Assembly: GCA_041686355.1 (NCBI GenBank)
Contig: JAWLDZ010000055.1
Span: forward strand, 1-15,512
From: DSBN01 sp041686355
Lineage (GTDB): Bacteria; Spirochaetota; Spirochaetia; DSM-16054; Sediminispirochaetaceae
Reading direction: 5' to 3'
Length of the DNA stretch: 15,512 nucleotides
Shown: positions 12,620 through 15,512 of the stretch, piece after piece
Layout of the letters: each line of letters begins with the position of its first letter
How positions within the stretch are numbered: the first letter of the stretch is position 1
Notes under the pieces: generated by a model
Database searches by the model: none
What the model was told of the DNA's origin: nothing
What the model saw: the letters and a program-made list of their open reading frames with translations, nothing else
Position numbers and translations under genes: made by a program

Positions 12620-13419
12620 TGCTCTCTCTCCCCTGTAATTGTTTGTATTGCCCCTAACGCATAAATGGCGGCAGTCTCCGCCCGCAGCACATTGGTGGGC
12701 AGATGCACCGGTCGGCAGTCGTAACTGCGCAGCAGCATAAGCTCATCCGGCGAAAAGCCTCCCTCCGGACCTATAAACAGTGCTATCTCCTGCGGGCAAC
12801 TGGAAAGATACCCGTGAAGCGAAGCCTTTTCAAGGGGTACCTCATGAAAAACCAGCCTTAAAGTTGCGGCGGGACACTTTTTTTTCACATCCCGCAGCTG
12901 TGCGGTCGGATGAATGCGGGGAATGACCTTACTGCCGCTCTGCTGCACCGCCTCTCTTACCAGCGCCTCCCAGCGGGCATACTTTTTCTTCTCCCGACCC
13001 TGCTCCAGCTTGGCCACGGTCCGCTCTGTCTCCAGGGGAATGATATGGTCAACTCCTGCGGCCGCCGCCTGCCGAATAACCGTATCCATTTTCTTCCCCT
13101 TCAGTAGGGCCTGGTACAAATAATAGGTGGGCTGAAGCTTCGGGCGGATCGCCGCCTGGTGCGCCGCCTGGAACGCTGGCTGGAGTGCTGTTCCCGGTTC
13201 CGATTGTGGCTGCAGCTCCAGTTTTAGTTCCAGCGAGTGGGGCATACATGCAGTTATTTCTGCCTGATATTGGCGTCCCCGGCGGTCGATCGCCTCAAAA
13301 CGGTGGCCGGTCCCATAGCGCAGCACATGGGCAAGGTAGTGGAACTCCTCTCCCCTTAGAACAAGCCTGGAAGGAGGATCATCCACGGCAGCTTCCGGTG
13401 GCAGCAGAAAACGGCGCAC
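12565..13419 (-). CDS. rsmE: 16S rRNA (uracil-1498-N3)-methyltransferase RsmE
   Basis: RsmE methylates N3 of U1498 in 16S rRNA, using S-adenosylmethionine. The N-terminal PUA-like domain (MRRFLLP to about residue 68) binds RNA. The C-terminal SPOUT domain carries the family motifs IGPEGGF (216-222) and LRAETAA (245-251), which form the knotted cofactor site. At 284 residues it is about 40 longer than usual. Much of the excess lies in residues 69-97 between the domains, a Gln/Ala/Pro-rich stretch with LQP repeated. The start is GTG at 13419, eight bases after the yjbQ stop, with only a weak AGG upstream. It is the third gene of the ctpA operon; its 3' end overlaps the TagA-like gene by 55 bp. 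Confidence 0.95.
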   Translation of the reverse strand: MRRFLLPPEAAVDDPPSRLVLRGEEFHYLAHVLRYGTGHRFEAIDRRGRQYQAEITACMPHSLELKLELQPQSEPGTALQPAFQAAHQAAIRPKLQPTYYLYQALLKGKKMDTVIRQAAAAGVDHIIPLETERTVAKLEQGREKKKYARWEALVREAVQQSGSKVIPRIHPTAQLRDVKKKCPAATLRLVFHEVPLEKASLHGYLSSCPQEIALFIGPEGGFSPDELMLLRSYDCRPVHLPTNVLRAETAAIYALGAIQTITGEREQWKHVPQFPETTDTAASQ

Positions 13420-13427
13420 CTATAAAC

Positions 13428-13826
13428 CTATTCGCCAACCGAGACAATTGCCTTGCGGCTGCGGGGACCATCAAACTCGCAGAGGTAGATGCCCTGCCAG
13501 GTACCCAGCATCATCCGCCCTCCGCTGACCGGAATAGTTACACTAAAGCCCATTAGCGATGATTTTATGTGGGCGGCGGAGTTCCCTTCCATGTGGGAGT
13601 ACCCGTCATCCAGAGGAATAACCTTATTCAGCTCTTTCAGGATGTCCTTCTTTACCGAAGGATCGGCATTTTCGTTGATGCTTACCCCGCAGGTAGTATG
13701 CGGGATGTACACACTGCAGCGGCCCTCCTGAACTCCGCTGTCGCCTACCGCTTTGGCTACCTGAGAGGTGATGTCGCTAAGCTCCGTATGAGCTCCGGTT
13801 CTTATCTGAAGAGTTGTGTGGGTCAT
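13428..13826 (-). CDS. yjbQ: YjbQ/UPF0047-family protein
   Basis: YjbQ proteins form small trimeric beta-sandwiches; members show secondary thiamine-phosphate synthase activity, but the main role is uncertain. The 132-residue length is typical. The conserved motifs are all present: HTTCGVSINENADP (43-56, likely metal-binding His and acidic residues), YSHMEGNSAAHIKSSLMG (76-93) and LGTWQGIYLCEFDGPR (107-122). The ATG overlaps the TGA of ctpA (ATGA), so it is translationally coupled to the protease. No other thiamine gene is nearby. Confidence 0.95.
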   Translation of the reverse strand: MTHTTLQIRTGAHTELSDITSQVAKAVGDSGVQEGRCSVYIPHTTCGVSINENADPSVKKDILKELNKVIPLDDGYSHMEGNSAAHIKSSLMGFSVTIPVSGGRMMLGTWQGIYLCEFDGPRSRKAIVSVGE

Positions 13827-15361
13827 GGTTTTGGCTTCTCCTTTCTGTCTGTCCCTGTGGCGGGAAAATCGAACAGATCGAAGTCAATCGCCCCCTCGGC
13901 AGCTGAGCCTTCGTTGGGAGCGTTTTTTCGAGCCTCTTCCAACATTTCTGAGATACTGCCCTCTTCCAGCATCTCCACTGCTTTCTGCAGGGGCTGGTCG
14001 TATTCGAGATCGTACACCGGCGGAAAATCCATACGCCGCTGAAACTCGTTTCGCAGCAGTCTGCGCAATACCCGCTCTTCAATTTTTATGTTGTAGTCAT
14101 TGCGCAGTTGTTCCACAAAGGCCTCTTTTTCACCCTCCGAGGCTTCCGGGTTTTCATCAACAAATGTGGAAAGCAGTCGCTTCTCGAAAATCTGTTTCAG
14201 ATCGTCGTTGTCCTCTTCGGTAAGCTCCGGTTCCTTGACCTCAATGTCCGGCTCTATACCTACCTTGTCAATATTCACCCCGCTGGGGGTATAGTAGCGG
14301 GAGATAGTCAGTTTGAATCCGTTGCTACCAAAGGGAATTATTTTTTGCACCGATCCTTTTCCAAAACTGGTTTGGCCTATCAAGACCCCTCGTCCGGTAT
14401 CTTTCAACGCGCCGGCCAGAATTTCAGAGGCCGAAGCGGAACCCTGGTCTATCAGCACCACAATGGGTATGTCAGCGCCTACCTCGTGGGCAGGGTCTGC
14501 GTTGAACACCTCGTTCTCTTGGGCTATCCGGGAACGGGTACTTACAATGGTTCCCTCCGATTGAATCAGATCGACGGTATCGGTAACTGAGGTCAGCAAG
14601 CCCCCGGGATTCTGCCGTACATCTATGATGAGCTTTGAGTAATTCTGCTGTTTAAACTCGCGAATCGCCTCTTGGATACGGTCGTCGGTATACGGGGTAA
14701 ACTGGATGATACGAATATAACCGACATTGTCGTTGATCATAGAATGCTTGACTGTGGGAATCTCTATGATGGCACGGGTAATATCCACATCGAAGGTAAT
14801 GTCTTTGCCTCGCAGGATGGTCACGGTAACCTTGCTGCCGGGTTCTCCCCTCAAGCGGTCGACCACATCGTCTACGGTGAGTTTCTTGGTAGATTCACCC
14901 TCAATCTTTGTGATGTAGTCTCCGGCGTGGATGCCCGCCCGGTAGGCGGGAGTCTCCTCAATTGGAGCTACCACCTTAATGAAGGCGTCTCTTCCGTTAT
15001 CAGCCTGTGAATCATTCTCTGACTCAGCAGGTTTGCTGATGTACAGACCGACCCCGCCGAATTTACCCGTGGTAGTGTCGGTCAGGTCCTCCATATCGGT
15101 GGCGGTTAGGTAATAAGAGTAGGGGTCGTCCAGACTTTCAAACAGCCCCTCCATTGCCCCCTCGTAAAGCTGCTCCGGGGGAATTTCTTCAACATAATTC
15201 TGCAGAATAAAATTAAATGCGTATTGAATGCGGTCAATATACTGCTGCGTAGCCTGATCGGACTGTTGTGCTTCTACTCGGGGGGTGAAAGCTACCACTA
15301 TCCCAAATATAAATACCGCACATGCTGTTCCAATCCAGGTGAGTTTGTCGCCGTTTTTCAT
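13823..15361 (-). CDS. ctpA: S41-family carboxy-terminal processing protease
   Basis: Tail-specific proteases degrade or trim envelope proteins in the periplasm. The 512-residue protein has an N-terminal signal sequence or anchor (about 9-26, then VEAQQ), a helical region (35-95) and a PDZ domain (about 100-195). In the protease core, Ser310 (GSASAS) and Lys335 (FGKGSVQ) form the Ser-Lys dyad, with Gln339 as the third conserved residue; the 25-residue spacing between Ser and Lys matches known enzymes. A charged C-terminal extension of about 110 residues follows the core. The ATG at 15361 has AGAGAGG five bases upstream and a promoter at 15381-15408. It is the first gene of the ctpA-yjbQ-rsmE-tagA-like operon, and its substrate is unknown. 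Confidence 0.95.
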   Translation of the reverse strand: MKNGDKLTWIGTACAVFIFGIVVAFTPRVEAQQSDQATQQYIDRIQYAFNFILQNYVEEIPPEQLYEGAMEGLFESLDDPYSYYLTATDMEDLTDTTTGKFGGVGLYISKPAESENDSQADNGRDAFIKVVAPIEETPAYRAGIHAGDYITKIEGESTKKLTVDDVVDRLRGEPGSKVTVTILRGKDITFDVDITRAIIEIPTVKHSMINDNVGYIRIIQFTPYTDDRIQEAIREFKQQNYSKLIIDVRQNPGGLLTSVTDTVDLIQSEGTIVSTRSRIAQENEVFNADPAHEVGADIPIVVLIDQGSASASEILAGALKDTGRGVLIGQTSFGKGSVQKIIPFGSNGFKLTISRYYTPSGVNIDKVGIEPDIEVKEPELTEEDNDDLKQIFEKRLLSTFVDENPEASEGEKEAFVEQLRNDYNIKIEERVLRRLLRNEFQRRMDFPPVYDLEYDQPLQKAVEMLEEGSISEMLEEARKNAPNEGSAAEGAIDFDLFDFPATGTDRKEKPKP

Positions 15362-15380
15362 TTAAACCTCTCTATTCTTT

Positions 15381-15408
15381 ATTCTCTAGGTTTCGCCTCA
15401 TTTGTCAA
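15381..15408 (-). promoter_or_regulatory. Sigma-70-type promoter of the ctpA operon
   Basis: On the minus strand a perfect TTGACA (15403-15408) is followed after 16 bp by GAGAAT (15381-15386, 4 of 6). The -10 element is not certain. The start codon is about 20 bp downstream. Confidence 0.45.
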
Positions 15409-15411
15409 GTT

Positions 15412-15435
15412 ATTAATGGTTCAATTAATGGTTCA
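15412..15435. repeat. 12-bp direct repeat, two copies, upstream of the ctpA promoter
   Basis: ATTAATGGTTCA occurs twice in direct succession (15412-15423 and 15424-15435), just upstream of the -35 element of ctpA. It could be a doubled regulator site, or another example of the short tandem duplications in this region. Confidence 0.85.
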
Positions 15436-15469
15436 AACCTTGGGGGATTGAAGCACAGATGCGAATTAC

Positions 15470-15511
15470 CCCCTCTATTAGAGTGTACCCACACTTTATT
15501 TTAGAGGAGGT
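15470..15511. other. Imperfect hairpin at the right edge of the window
   Basis: An outer stem (CCCCCTCTA with TAGAGGAGG, 8 of 9 paired) encloses an inner stem AGTGT/ACACT with a four-base loop. It might be a terminator or leader structure of a gene beyond the window; the context is missing. Confidence 0.3.
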
Positions 15512-15512
15512 C

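Overview
The window reads as chromosomal DNA of a free-living spirochaete (Spirochaetales, Spirochaeta-like). This is an inference from protein resemblance and from a MurA with Asp at the usual Cys position, as in Borrelia; no rRNA or other marker is present. Coding regions are moderately GC-rich and the larger intergenic regions AT-rich. Two 100-N runs (2800-2899 and 6830-6929) mark assembly gaps. Each lies inside a tandem repeat within a gene.

Layout: (1) The 3' part of an unrecognised gene (1-978, +), then murA (1026-2324, +). (2) A tightly coupled minus-strand operon (6087 to 2354): a six-helix membrane protein, an LptF/LptG-like membrane protein with a helical insertion, and a membrane-anchored TerB/J-domain (DjlA-like) protein interrupted by gap 1. 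(3) An AT-rich 366-bp region (6088-6453) with three perfect DnaA boxes at its edges, a promoter and a 19-bp dyad; it is a candidate replication origin or DnaA-controlled region. (4) A minus-strand envelope-stress-like operon (9133 to 6454): STAS protein with zinc ribbon, YbjN-like protein, PspA, and an OmpR-type regulator with a degenerate receiver, interrupted by gap 2. (5) A secreted protein gene (9438-9968, +) convergent with a sigma-54 activator (11170 to 9989, -) that has Glu at the phospho-Asp position and no DNA-binding domain. (6) fxsA (+), convergent with a minus-strand operon (15361 to 11852): ctpA, yjbQ, rsmE and a WecG/TagA-like glycosyltransferase homologue.

Two themes connect the regions. 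First, several genes concern the cell envelope: murA, the LptF/G-like pair, pspA, the processing protease, fxsA and the TagA-like protein. Two regulators among them look phosphorylation-independent. Second, short tandem repeats are unusually common. All three convergent gene junctions carry 9-12 bp direct repeats. Two genes carry in-frame 18- or 24-bp repeats at the gaps, and linkers in rsmE and the OmpR-type regulator are expanded with low-complexity sequence.
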